From NCBI GenBank assembly GCA_036417435.1, contig CM070903.1:89797001-89861000 (forward strand): DNA of 64,000 bases. The letters run 5' to 3'. The translations under genes and the position numbers were made by a program. Shown piece after piece: positions 37,450 through 49,523 of this stretch. The notes beneath the pieces were generated by a model, which saw only the letters and a list, made by a program, of their open reading frames with translations, did no database searches and had not been told where the DNA came from. The stretch comes from Inia geoffrensis (lineage: Eukaryota > Chordata > Mammalia > Artiodactyla > Iniidae). Each line of letters starts with the position of its first letter. The stretch's first letter is position 1.

Positions 37450-38490
37450 ACAGAAATTTGGATATTATAATTTTATTAAATTGTCAATAACATCCCACTG
37501 TGTTTTCTATAGGCCGCCATCCATTTGCTTGCTCCTCTACCCCTCATTCTCAGATTTCCTCATTGCCCGCCTCCCCCTCACCCCCAGTTCCCTCAGTCAG
37601 CAATATTCAGTCCCACCCAGGATCTAGCCCTTCACCTAATCCCAGCTGAGACTTGCTCTCCTTCCTTTGACTTCTCCCAGCTCGAGGAAACAACTTCTGA
37701 ACCTGCCCTCTGTTCCTTGCCTCACACCTCAACCTCATGTAAGAATCACCTGCCCCTGCCTTCCTCTGACACTTGGGTTCTTGGGTCACTTCATCTCACT
37801 TAACTTTCTTCTGGCCATAGAAAGAGATCAGACAGATTTAGGGGTAAAAAAGCAATTTCCAATCATGCCTGAAACTAGCTGTCAAACCAAAGGACACTTA
37901 ATGACCAAAATAACTTGTATTTAGAATAGACCAGTTTATCTTCCTTTTCAAAATTGTGGAATCCTACATTGGAGGTCCATTGTCCTCTAGCTTATGGAAG
38001 AATAATGATTCTTTACACCTTGCTGGATGATTCTATCTTCATTTTAAGATGAGGGGCTACTTCTGGAACTGGTTCAGTGACAAAGGTGACCTGCCAACTT
38101 CAAAGATAAACAGCCTCAAGCAGTCAAAATGATTTCATGAGTTTTCATCAAAAGCTCTAACTCTGACTTGAAATTTTCATTAGTAATGGCTCCAGTGACG
38201 GAATTAATGCTTCTGGAACAAAATACAAGGGACAGTACTTCAGAAAAATATTTTTTGAGGGACTAGCAGCCATGCAAAACTACAGAATAGTGGCTTATAA
38301 ATTTTTATATTTTGTAGACTGCTCTAGAAGTCTAGCCACTGATGTGGCTACCCACTGGGTTGCTTGTGCACGCACACACTATTCTGAAGGAGCTACTCAT
38401 TCTTAAAAGATGCAAATGATGATAGACATTCCTGAGTGCAACGGGGCAACTTGGTGCAAACTATAATCATCTGCATTTTGGGAAAAGGGC
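37450..38490. other. Unique sequence, C-rich patch
   Basis: Plus-strand C-rich, T-rich patch at 37,510-37,800 gives overlapping frames of 85-92 codons rich in Pro, Ser and Leu. Composition rather than a known motif explains them. Confidence 0.5.
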
Positions 38491-38499
38491 AGTTCCTCC

Positions 38500-38960
38500 A
38501 GAAACATCTGATAATGTGGCTCTGCTCTCTAATCAGAAATGACAGGATTAAAGATGGGCACCTGATCCATGCCAGGTGTATTAAAGTCCTTCCCTAAGAA
38601 TGTGGAATTATAACTAAGAGATTTGAGTTGCAGTATGGGTATTCTTTAATAGAAGAAGTGAAAATTTGAAAGTTGTTGCAGCCAAGATCTGAACTATGGG
38701 CTGAAAAGAAAAAAAAAAGTCAGTTTTCGGAGAGAGATCAAATAATACCAGACACTCAGAGAGAATTGTAAATGAGAGATGGAGAGAGATGATTTCCCAG
38801 TCTCCCCAAGTGTGCCAGCCTTTGGTTACAGTTCATCCCTGAGTCCTGCTATTCACAGCCCATACAGTACTTGAAATGTCCTATACCTTCATAATAAATT
38901 CACTCTTTTTGCCAAATTTAGCTCCACTGGGATTCTTTTATAGATGTAATAAATTTCTGT
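38500..38960 (+). mobile_element. Possible ancient LTR remnant
   Basis: 'gggcacctgatccatgcc', 'agtccttccctaag', 'gagatggagagagatgattt', 'cataataaattcactctttt' and 'tgccaaatttagctccactgg' follow the order of an old mammalian LTR-like repeat with an aataaa signal. Family not assigned; no viral coding sequence is present. Confidence 0.4.
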
Positions 38961-39089
38961 TTCCTGCAGCAAATAACCTTTCAGCAATGTTTATGAGAAA
39001 ATGTTTTGTTTTAATAAGACAGACCTATTTTCTTTCATTCATTTTTTGAAGAAATTGTTTTCTGTAAACCATTGTGCTATGTTTTTAGG

Positions 39090-39800
39090 CAGTCACAACT
39101 GAATCATATATGGGTTCTGCAATCAAGGAATACCTAGGGAGATAATACATCTATCTCAATAGATAGGTGCATGTGGAAAGTTGTAAGGGCCATGAAAGGG
39201 GCAGAACCAACATGCTGTGGAAAGAGATTATTTCCAGCAGTGATCCAAGAAAACTTCAGGAAGGGGTGGAATTTAAGTTTATATGTGACAAATGGGTATC
39301 ATTTGGTCATGTGGAGTTAGGAGAAAAAGGATTCTTGGTAGAGAGGATGTGAACATGACTACAAAGATAGAAAGAAGGAAGGCATACAAGCAACAGTTCA
39401 GTTTGACTAAAAAGATTTGCAAGTAGATATAAAGATTAGAAAGATAGATTTGGACCAGATTAATGGAGACCTTTAAATTCATATAATAAATTTAGAGTTT
39501 CTCATGTTAGCCATGAGAAGTCAACAAAGGTCTTGAGCCAGGGAATGACATCAGGAGTGACTCAGGAATGAATCAAGGGCAATACAAATGATGGACTATA
39601 GGAAAATGGAGGATGCCAGTGAGGAAGCTAGTTCAGTGGTCCAATTAAGTAGCAATAAGGGCTGAGAAGGAAGAATTTTCTTCAGCAGTATTTTGAGGGT
39701 TTCAATGCCATCAAGGAATGGTGATATTCTGAGGGTACCAGTCAAGGTAGGCAGCAAAAATTCTTCAGGAAGAGTCTGAGGAAGTAGGATGGTTTGCCTA
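39090..39800 (-). mobile_element. L2 LINE remnant
   Basis: 'gggaatgacatcaggagtga' near 39,540, 'tagagtttctcatgttagcc' and 'catgagaagtcaacaaagg' are the L2-complement blocks in order. Upstream parts from 39,150 are more diverged. Confidence 0.6.
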
Positions 39801-40014
39801 CAATAGTGGGAGCCACTGTTTTGGAGCTGGGAGCCTGTTGATGGAGTAGGGATGTATATGAGTAGCCTGGATAGGGCATTAATGAGGGCTCTTCCTTTAT
39901 AGCGAGGCAATAAAGGAAGAGTTTTTCATCTAATAGAGCAATTATAAAGTGAAGGGATTAAGAAAACAGAAGGTAGGCGTTAGACTGAAGACAAGATGCA
40001 AAACCATATCCAAG

Positions 40015-40215
40015 TAATATTTATTGATTGCCCATAGAGTTTCAAGTATATTCACAAATGGAACCACATTTGAATGTTATCTACATATTACAGATATAAG
40101 GAGGTTGGGAAACTTGCCTAAAATAAGCCTATTTTAAGTGGTAGCAGTGAGATTTCAACTCCAGTTTTTTGGTGGCTTGATTTTTTAATTTTAATCCTTT
40201 GCATCATATCACATT
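40015..40215 (-). mobile_element. MIR element, minus
   Basis: 'aatatttattgattgcccat', 'atattacagatataaggagg' and 'agcagtgagatttcaactcc' are the MIR complement order. Confidence 0.7.
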
Positions 40216-40243
40216 ATCTCTCATCAAAATTAGGAGAGGTGAG

Positions 40244-40937
40244 CATGTATGTTCTGAATTAAATTTTTGTCCAAAGGAGTTATAGGAGTGGGACGGCTGG
40301 ATCATATGGTAATTCTATTTTTAGTTTTCTGAGGACCCTCCCCATACTGTGTTCCATAGTGGCTGTACCAGTTTACATTCCCCAATAGCCAAAACATAGA
40401 AACAACCTCAATGTCCATCAACAGATGAATGGATAAAAAAGATGTGGTACATATCTACAATGGAATATTACTCAACCATAAAAAAGAATGAAATAATGCC
40501 ATTTGTAGCAATATGGATGCAACTAGAGATTATCATACTAAATGAAGTAAATCAGAAAGAGAAAGGCAAATACCATATGCTATCACTTATATGTGGAACC
40601 TAATATATGGCAGAAATGAACCTATCTACAGAACAGAAACAGACACATACAGATAGAGAACAGACTTGCGGTTGCCAAGGGGGAGGGGGGAGGGAGAGGG
40701 ATGGACTGGGAGTTTGAGGTTGGTAGATGCACACCATTACATTTAGAATGGGTAATCAACAAGGGCCTACAGTATAGCACAGGGAACTAAATAACGTGAT
40801 AAACCATAATGGAAAAGAATATGAAAAATAAGGTATATATGTATATAACTGAGTCACTTTGCTGTACAGCAGAGATAGGCGCAACATGGTAAATCAACTC
40901 TACTTCAATAAAAAAAAACAACTGAAGAGGGAGAAAA
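40244..40937 (+). mobile_element. L1 3' end with inverted 5' segment (twin priming)
   Basis: Positions 40,244-40,386 are L1 ORF2 C-terminal sequence in minus orientation. From 40,387 the same region of L1 continues in plus orientation ('aatagccaaaacatagaaac') through the ORF2 stop and 3'UTR to an A-rich tail at about 40,910-40,937. TSD: ttaggagaggtgag at 40,230-40,243 and 40,943-40,956. One TSD around both halves shows a single event. About 30 nt of L1 are missing between the halves, as is usual for twin priming. Confidence 0.93.
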
Positions 40938-40959
40938 AAAATTTAGGAGAGGTGAGGGG

Positions 40960-41730
40960 CATAAACATGGAGGCAGATTATATGTTAATAGGAATGCTGA
41001 TTTCACTGAGTACCCAGCCCTCTTAAAACAGCTTCTTCAAGTGTGGAACGTAGATCAAAATAATTTCCAGTTAGGCCATTGGCTGTTAATAAATAATTCA
41101 TTACATGAAATTACTAAATAAATGCCAGAGGTAAGAAATTATATATTTTGATATTGCGACAAAATCAATAAAATGCAGCTACCAGCTTGTTTTTCCTGGT
41201 TTCATAGTTTGTTAACTTTGTGATTATTCATTTGAGTAACTTCATTTGAAATGTGAGAGTAAAAGGCTAGTGGCCATTTATTCATGTATTATAAATGCTA
41301 AATTCCAGAAGTGTGTGACATCTACATGACTATAAACAAAATTTATTGTAATTAAAGTTATTACCATGGATAAGAAATAAATTCGTAGCATCCAATATGT
41401 AAATACTAAGCAAAGCATGTAATTTGTCTCTTTTTGAAATTAATCTCACATTCACATTAATGTGATTTATGTTACTGTAATATACACTATGCCTCTGGAA
41501 TCAGATTGGGAATGATTAGTTCTTTATGTGTCCTTAATAACAAATAATGTGCTAACAGGAGAATAAATATCAACTAAAATTAATTTATTTTTCTAATATT
41601 CTTAAAATAGCTTCCTGAATTTGAACTTTGAATAGTAATATAATGAAGGAAAACAAGCGTAGATGCCATGACATATTAAAATGTCAAAGCAGAGGACACC
41701 TATGGTCACAGTTCCAGGGATGGATCATAG
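40960..41730. other. Unique AT-rich sequence
   Basis: No gene or recognised repeat. Confidence 0.5.
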
Positions 41731-41734
41731 ATCA

Positions 41735-41935
41735 CAGAATGTTAGAAGGAGGAGCGGCCTTGGAGGTCATTCAGTTCAATCACTTCACTTTGTAAATGAG
41801 GAAAGGGAAGGCCGGAGATGCTGGGGACTTCTCCAGGGTTCAATGCAGAGTTACAAAGTGCCAGTGCCAAGAATACAGTTCAGACCTCCTGACTTCAGTC
41901 TATTGTTCTTTTTGCTACATCATGCTGCCTGAAAG
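41735..41935 (-). mobile_element. MIR-family element, minus
   Basis: 'ggaggtcattcagttcaatc', 'actttgtaaatgaggaaagg', 'gacttctccagggttcaatg', 'ttcagacctcctgacttcag' and 'tgctacatcatgctgcct' match the MIR-type complement end to end. Confidence 0.85.
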
Positions 41936-41939
41936 AACC

Positions 41940-42430
41940 ATTTTTCATCATCTTAAAATGCTACCTTATTATTACATAAGCGGGTGAAAAATTAATGGGT
42001 ATATATTTTTTACTTAATGAAAAGAAAGCCCTTTCATTAACCACAGCAAAACAGTAGTATTTACCATAACCTAAGCTCAATAATAGTTTTGTTCCCTACA
42101 CATAGGCTTTCTAGATTTAAGCACCTATTGTTACATTGATGACCTTTTAAAATGAGCTGCATTTTTATTAAAATAAATTATTTGACTTATGATTATTAAT
42201 TTTCATGATGCAAAAGGAAATCATTACAAAATGGTATTGTAGCAAATTTTTTAAAAGTAACACTTTTTTTTCTATTCATGTACAATTTACAAAAAGAGAG
42301 GCATAGATCTTAAGAGTATCATTTGATGAGTTCTCACAATGGTATACGCGAATGTAATCCACACAGATCAAGATGTAGACCATTTAAACACCCCATAAAA
42401 AACCTAGTTAATAATAAATTGACCATCCTC
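41940..42430. other. Unassigned AT-rich sequence
   Basis: The part from 42,290 to 42,430 may be an old L1 3'UTR belonging to the next element ('tgatgagttctcacaatgg'), but it is too diverged to be sure. Confidence 0.45.
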
Positions 42431-43000
42431 CAGTGAAGACAACCACAGATATTTTATTCATGTTTTGATTGGACTAGTTGTCTTTATTTTTATTGAATTG
42501 TAGGAGTTTTGGGTATATTTTGGATATAAATTCTCTGTCAGATTTATGCACTGCAAATATTTTCTGCCAGTCTGTGGCTTATGTATACATTTACTGAACA
42601 ATGTCTCTTGATAAGCAGAAGTGTTTAATTTTGATGATGTGTACTTTAACAATTTTTCTTTTGTGATTATTGCTTTTTATGTCCTGACAAAGAAATATTT
42701 TGTATCTCAAGTTATTGAAAATATTATTCAATTTTTTTCCAGAAGCCTCATAGTTTTAGCTTTTCTATTTAGTTCTGAGATCCGTCTCAGGTTAGATTTT
42801 AAATATGAAGCGATGTATGAAGCAAAGCTTCTCCCCCATATCACAATCCTTTTATTTCAGCGCCATTTGTTGAAAAGACACTTCTTTCCCCGTCGGATTG
42901 ATTTGGAGTCAGTGAAACTTCATAATGAAAGTATGACTTTGTTTCTGGGCTCTCCGATCTACTCCAGTGATCTGCCTATTCTTATATCAACAGCATACTC

Positions 43001-43239
43001 AACATATATACACTACCAAATGTAAAATAGCTAGTGGAAAGCAGCTGCATAGCACAGGGAGATCAGCTCGGAGCTTTGAGACGACATAGAGGGGCCGGAT
43101 AGGGAGGGTGGGAGGGAGGCTTAAGAGGGAGGGGATACGGGGATATATGTATACATATGGCTGATTAACTTTGTTGTACAACAGAAACTAACACTGTATT
43201 GTGAAGCAATTATACTCCAGTAAAGATCTATTTTTAAAA
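43001..43239 (+). mobile_element. L1 3'UTR insertion, plus, nested
   Basis: 'aagcagctgcatagcacagg', 'gagatcagctcggagcttt', G-rich tract at 43,090-43,145, 'acagaaactaacactgtatt' and 'caattatactccagtaaag': an artiodactyl L1 3'UTR with tail. TSD core gcatactc at 42,993-43,000 and 43,242-43,249. Confidence 0.9.
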
Positions 43240-43272
43240 AAGCATACTCTTTTTTTTTTTTAAGCATACTCT
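43240..43272. repeat. Repeated target site around a T tract
   Basis: aagcatactct occurs at 43,240-43,250 and again at 43,262-43,272, with 11 T between. The same core also ends at 43,000, giving three copies in all. Confidence 0.85.
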
Positions 43273-45370
43273 CTTTTCAGCTTTTTAATGTCTCAAATCA
43301 TTTGTAAGTACTCAAACTTTATTGTTGGTTTCTTTTTCAAGATTTAAAAGAATTCTAAGTCTTGCATTTCCATGTAAATTTTAAAAGCAATTTGTTGATT
43401 TCCATTTTAAAAAATGGATCGGATTTTGATTAAGGTTGTGCTGAAACTATAGTTCAGTTTGGGGAGAATTGACATCTTAACAGTTCTAAATTTTTCAAAG
43501 CATATAAGCATAATATATATCTCTAAGTCTTTAATTTCTCTCAGTAGTGTTTTGCAGTTTTCAGTATAAAGCTTTGAACTTACTTTAATGTAAAGTTTAT
43601 CTTAAGTAGTTTATATTTTCTAATGCTAGTGTAAATAGTATATATTGTTAACCAATTTCCATTGGGTGCTACCACATAGAAATAAACTGACCTTGTATCC
43701 CATAATTTTGCTAAATTCACTTATTAGTTCAAGTAGCTGCTTTGTGGATCACTTAGAATTTCTACATATACTATCATATTGTCTAGAAATAAAAAGTTTT
43801 ACTTCTTCCTTCCAATCTACATCACTCTTTTTCTTCTCTGCTTATTTCACCGGCTACAACTTAAATTACAATGTAGAACACAAGTGGTGAAAGCAGTTAA
43901 ACCTGGCCTTATTCTTGATCTTAAGGGAAAAGTGTTCATCATTAGGTATGATGCAAGTTGTATTTTCTTCTTTTCATCAAAATGAAGTCGTTTTTTTTCC
44001 TTCCTAATTTAGCGAGAGTTTTAATTCAAATGAGTTTTGGATTTTGTCAAATGTTTTCTATGCTTTTATTGTGTTGCTTATATATTTTCTAGATTGCTCT
44101 GAGTTGTTCTGTTTAAGTTGTGAATTACACTGACTTTTGAGTGTTGAATTGCATAAATAGGATAAATCCCACTGGTATGTGTGTGCATGTGTATATTGCT
44201 ATTGTTTTGTTAAAGAATTTTTCTTATGAGGGATTTCAGTCAGTAGATTTATTTCATTGTAATGTCTTTATCTGTGTTAGGTATTGGGGTAATGCTGACT
44301 TTATGAAATAAATTGTGAAGTGTTCCTTTCTATTTTGTGAATGAATTTATATAGGATATGTATTATTTCTTGCTTAAGTTTTTGTGGAAATTTAAGTGAC
44401 ACAAGGCAGGCCTGGAATTTTCTTTTGGGGAATGTTTTAAATTACCAATTATATTTCACTAATAGATACTTTGCTATTCAAAGTTTATGTTTTTTTCTTT
44501 AATCTTTAATCTTATTTTTTCCCCCAATTTGTCTATTTCATGCAAATTGCTGAGCTTATTGGTTGAAATTGTTCTTAATATTTCTTTTAATCCTTTTAAT
44601 AAGATTTACACTAGCATCCTCATATTCATTCCAGACTTTGATAATTTGTGTATTCTCTTTTTTCTTGGTGAATATGGATAGGGAGTTTATCAATTTTAAT
44701 AACGTTTTCAAAGAACCCCATTTAATTTCATTGATTTTCTCTATTGTTTGTTATCTATTTAATTAATTTCTGCTCCTCTATTATTTTCATTATTCTACTT
44801 ACTTTGATTTGAATTGCTTGTCTTTTTTTAAGCTTCTTATGTTGAAGTTTAAATCAGCTTAGAATATTTTGTATTTTGTTTCTGATTTCTTCTTTAACCC
44901 ATATGTTTCTTGGACCTGAGTTGCTTAATTTCCAAATATTTGAGGTTTTTCTAGATGTCATTTTTTATTGATTACTACTTTAATTCCAGAGCGGTAAGAA
45001 AACATATTTGGTATAATTTCAGTGTTTGGAATTGAGACTTTTTAAATGGCCTAGGATATGTTATGTTCTATTTTGGTGAGTGTTCTGTGTGTACTTGAAA
45101 GAAATTTGTATTCTGCAGATTGTTAGATGCAGCATTCCATAAATGTCAATTTGATCCAGTTCGTTGGTAAAGTTTTTCAACTTTTTTATGTTCTTACCGA
45201 TTACTTCTCAATTAGTTCTATCATTTACTGAGAGTGGAGTTTTGAAATCTTCTACTATAACTGCAGATTAACCTGTTTTTCCTTTACCTTCTGTCAATAT
45301 TTGCTTCAATTCTTCTGAAACTGCTATTAGGCACATACATATTTATTATTTTTAGGATTTCCTGATGAAT

Positions 45371-45586
45371 TTTTTTTTTTTTTTTAATTTTTTTGTGGTA
45401 CGCAGGCCTCTCACCTCTGCGGCCTCTCCTGCTGCGGAGCACAGGCTCCGGACGCGCAGGCTCAGCGGCCATGGCTCATGGGCCCAGCCGCTCCGCAGCA
45501 TGTGGGATCTTCCCGGACCAGGGCACAAACCGGTGTCCCCTGCATCGGCAGGCGGACTCTCAACCACTGCGCCACCAGGGAAGCCT
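45371..45586 (-). mobile_element. CHR-2-type SINE
   Basis: Reverse-oriented: poly(T) with an interrupted TTAATTTTTT pattern at 45,371-45,394, standard body, head complement to about 45,585. Weak candidate TSD only (cctgatgaatt/cctgaattgtt). Inserted in old L1 endonuclease sequence. Confidence 0.93.
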
Positions 45587-46218
45587 GAATTGTTATTTTT
45601 ATCATTATGAAATATTCCTCTTTATCTCAAGTAATCCTCTTTTCGCTGAAATCTATTTTCTCTGATATATTAATGTTGTTACTCCACCTTTCTTATAATT
45701 AGTATTTGCAAGGTACTTTAAAAAATATATCTGTGTTTATACTTAATGTGTGACTCTTATAAGTGGAAAAATTTTTTGTGTTTACCTTCTTTATTGCATC
45801 TGATAATCTCTGTCCTATAATTAGAGTATTTAACCTACTCACATTTTTGGAAAGTAATTTCGATTTATCTTTTGACTTTTTAATTATACCTCTTTGCATT
45901 CATTTTAGTGGGTGTTCTAGGAATAGCAACATATATTCTTGACTTTGCACAGTCTACTCAGAGTGAATATTGTAATAGTTCTTGAAACCTTGCAGTGTAT
46001 TTTATTGTAGATCTGTTTTCTTCTCCCTAGTCCCTCATACTATAGTTGTCATATACATTACATCTAAATCCATTAAATACCTCACAATATTATATTTTTA
46101 ATTTAATGAGTCCTAAGTATTTTAAGAAATTAAGCTAGAAAAGAATAGGCTTTTTAACTTACCAAGATATTTATCACTTATGACAATCTCAATTCCTTCC
46201 TGATGATCTGAGTTTTCA

Positions 46219-46455
46219 TTTGTTTTTTTTTTTTAAAGTTATACTCCATTTATAGTTATTATACAATATTGGCTATAATCCCTGTGTTGTGCAATATATC
46301 CTTGTAACTTATTTTATACATGATAGTTTGTATCTCTTATTCCCATACCCCTGTGTTGCCCCTTTCATCTTCCCTCTCCCCACTGGTAAACATTAGTGTG
46401 TTCTCTACATCTGTGAGTCTGTTTCTTTTTTGTTACATTTGGTATTATTTTATTT
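46219..46455 (-). mobile_element. L1 3'UTR fragment, minus, nested
   Basis: T-rich start, then 'agttatactccatttatag', 'ttatacaatattggctataa', 'tatccttgtaacttatttta' and 'agtgtgttctctacatctgtg': the L1 3'UTR complement order. The old L1 ORF1 resumes at about 46,460. Confidence 0.8.
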
Positions 46456-46479
46456 CGTATGAAGAACTTCCTTCACCAT

Positions 46480-46494
46480 TTTTTTTTTTTTTTG
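46480..46494. repeat. Poly(T) tract
   Basis: About 15 T in old L1 ORF1-derived sequence. Confidence 0.8.
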
Positions 46495-47949
46495 GTAATG
46501 CAGGTATACTGAGGTTAAATTCTGTAAGTTATTTTCCTGTGAAAATGTCTTTTTCTGTTTCTTTCTTGATAGGCATTTTGTTGGATATAGAATTTTGAGT
46601 GGACAGTTTCTATTTTGGGGTTTGTTTGTTTTTTCATATTTTAGCACTCTAAAGATGCTTCCCTACTGCCTTTGGGTCTTCATTTGTCCAATTATTGTTC
46701 ACTCTACAAAGTGTCATTTTTCTTTGGCTACTTCAAGATTGTCTCTTTATTTTGGGTTTTTAGATGTTTGTGAAGCTTCTAAGTATGATTTTCTTTGTAT
46801 TTGTCCTGCTTGGGATTGATAGTTTTCTTGAATTTATAAATTATCCTTTTTACAAAATTTAGAGTTTTTAACCTTTATTTCATTAAATATTTTCTCTGTC
46901 CTTTTCTCACTCTCCCCGGCTTCTGGGATTCTACTTCCATATGTTAGTCCTTTGATATTGTTCTAAAGGTCTGTGAAGGTCTGTTCTTTACATGTTATAT
47001 TTTTCTTCTAGACTTCAAAATATAGAATGTCTATTTCTTTATTTTCAAGTTTAGTGTCTGTTTACTCTGTCATCGTTTTTACTGATCACCCCATCAGTGA
47101 CCTTTTTTATTTTAACATATTGTATTTTTCAGTTCTACAACTTCCATTTATTATTTTACTTCTTTTTTTTTTTTTTTCTGCTGAGAAGTCCTCTTTTCAT
47201 TCACTTGAACATGCTTTTCTTTACATCCTTGAGGTTAATTATAATAGTCCTTTGACATCCATGTATGTTTATTCCAAGAGCTGAGTCATTTCAAGGTTGG
47301 TCTTCATTGATTGCTGTTTTATCTTGCTCATGGGTATGTTTTCCTGCATTCTTTTAAGTCCTAGATATCTTGAATGTCATATTGTGGAAAATCTGGATTC
47401 TGGAATTTCCCAGTTTGTCTTAAATTACAAACTCTCTTTCTTGGTAGCACCTCAAATCTTGGTTCACTTTTTTGTCCTTAACTGGTCTGTTTCACATACA
47501 TGTTTCAGAGGTAAGTGAGAGATCTTGGTAGAGTTCACACCAGCAAGTCAGGGCTTTTACTACATCTCTCTTGATCAGAATTCACACTTTTTTCTAGGTA
47601 GCTGGGATTTCCCCAAACTCTATCCTCAGGTTCTTCAGGTTAGAAAGGCTGTGTATTTTTTAATTAAAGGTTTAGTCACCCCATGCAGTGCCAGATTTCA
47701 CCTACCCTCAAGATAAAAATGTAAAACCCTGTAACTCACCCTGTACTATTGCCTTTTTCAAGTGTCTACTTGCCTGGCTACTTTTGTTGTTAGCTCTTCA
47801 TTGCCTTCAGGCACTATTTTTTGTTTGTTTGTTTTGTATTTTGTCTAGAGCTTATAGAGGTTGTCTATGAGGCAGCACTATCCTTTAGGAACTGCTCAGT
47901 CATACCAGAAGAGCCCCTAGTCTGTTTACTTTTAATACAATTGTTACAA

Positions 47950-48890
47950 TGATTGGTTTAAGCCTGACAATTTATTTGTTTTCTATTTGTGCATGTGTTC
48001 TTTGCTATTTCTCTTCCTTTACAACATTATTTTGCATTGAGTGTTTTTCAATACTCCATTTCACTCCTCAGTTGATATTTAGTTATACCTCTTTATCTTG
48101 CTTTGCCTTTTGTGTGTGTTTGAGTTTTCTCTAGTATTTACAACATGTATCCTTATTATATTTTATCTTCAAATATTATTGCATCACTTCAATTATAAAA
48201 TACAGAACTTACAACAATATATGTTCTTTTCTTGCCTCACCTTTTTTGTGCATTTGTGGCACAGAATTTACTTCTATATATATTTAAAGCCACAATATAC
48301 TTTTGTCAGTTTTGTTTTTAAAAAGTTAATTATCTTTTAAAGTAAAAAAAATTTTTCTAAACTGTGCTTACTCATATATTTATCATTTCAAGAACTCCAC
48401 ATTTCTTTTTGCAGATCCAAGTTTCCATCTACTATATCTTTCATTCTGCCTGAAAATTTTCCTTTAACATTTCTTTTAATGTTCACCTGCTATGAAGATT
48501 CTCTCAGCTTTTGTTTGTCTGAAAATGACTGCCTTTTGCCTTCAGACTTGAGGAATATTTTCACTGGATATAGAATTCTAGGCTGACAGTTCCTCTTTTC
48601 ATTCAACATTTTAAGATGTAATTCCATTGTATCTTGGCCTCCATTGTTTCACATAAGAATTCAGACCTCATTTGAATCATTGTTCCCTTGTATGTAATAT
48701 GTCTTTTTTTCTACAGGTATTTTAAAGATTTTGTTTTATATAGTTGTATTTCAGAAGTTTGATAATGGATATCTTGTCTACTTTGTGTTATCTCAAATTG
48801 GGTTTTGTTTACCCTCTTGGGTTCATTTGTTAAAATTTTTCAGCAGATTTGGAAAATTACATCTACAATAGCTAAATCAGTCCCTGAATT
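47950..48890 (-). mobile_element. Second old L1 fragment, minus (inter-ORF and ORF1)
   Basis: Starts again at the endonuclease/inter-ORF side and continues into ORF1 ('ctggatatagaattctaggc' and 'gtaattccattgtatcttgg' complement blocks). A separate partial copy that follows the 5' end of the previous L1. Confidence 0.65.
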
Positions 48891-49334
48891 CAAAATGCAG
48901 AGTCCTGAGGGGTGTGGCCAAGACGGCAGAGTAGGAGGACCCTGAGCTCACCTCCTCCTACAGGAACACCAAAATTATAACTATTTACAGAGAAACTATT
49001 GATGAAAGAAACAGAAGACCAGCAGAAAAGATCTTTTACAACTAAAGACATTAAAAAAAGGAACCACAACAAGATGGGTAGGAGAGGCGGAGAGGCAGTA
49101 TAATCAAGACCCATACCCACAGGTATCCTCCCTCACAAAAGGGAGGATAATTACAATTGCAGAGGTTCTCCCCAAGAAGCTAGTGGTCTGAGCCCCACAT
49201 CAGGTGCTGGGACCCGTCCTCACGACCAGCCTGTCAGCCACCAGCACAGGGATGCCTCAGGCCAATCAACTAGCCAGGTAGAGACACAGCCCCACCTATC
49301 AGCAGGCTTGCTGCCCTAAGATCCCTTGAACCCA

Positions 49335-49495
49335 CAGCTGTCCCAGACTGGGACCTGGCCTTGTGCACCTGAGGGCCCAGGAACTGGCCCTGCCCACCAG
49401 TGGGCTGGCATTAGCCCCAGGACCAGCCTCACCCACCAGTGGGTAGGCACCAGCCCCAGGACCCCCTGGGCCCTGGCCTGCCCACCAGCAGGCCA
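49335..49495 (+). repeat. GC-rich imperfect tandem repeats in the L1 5'UTR
   Basis: Units of about 34-48 bp sharing 'cccaccag', a ggc..gg stretch and a 'gccccagg' end: 49,381-49,421, 49,422-49,460 and 49,461-49,494, with a more diverged unit before them. They create open frames of 65-96 codons that are not genes. Confidence 0.75.
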
Positions 49496-49523
49496 AAATA
49501 CCAACTTAGGGATCCCTAAGACC

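Larger units (their letters stand above)
42430..47900 (-). mobile_element. Old L1 LINE, minus strand, with three nested insertions
   Basis: Minus-strand L1 from the ORF2 C-terminal region (42,430-43,000, 43,273-44,300) through RT (44,000-44,900) and endonuclease (44,950-45,368 and 45,587-45,900) to ORF1 (46,456-47,250) and a 5' part (to about 47,900). No open frame longer than about 130 codons, and all of it is broken. Nested: L1 3' end at 43,001, SINE at 45,371, L1 3' end at 46,219. It is an L1M-type copy by divergence. Confidence 0.8.

Noticed and set aside
37510..37925. Two overlapping plus frames of 85-92 codons
   Set aside because: C-rich/T-rich composition explains the open frames; no motif, and no start or splice context.
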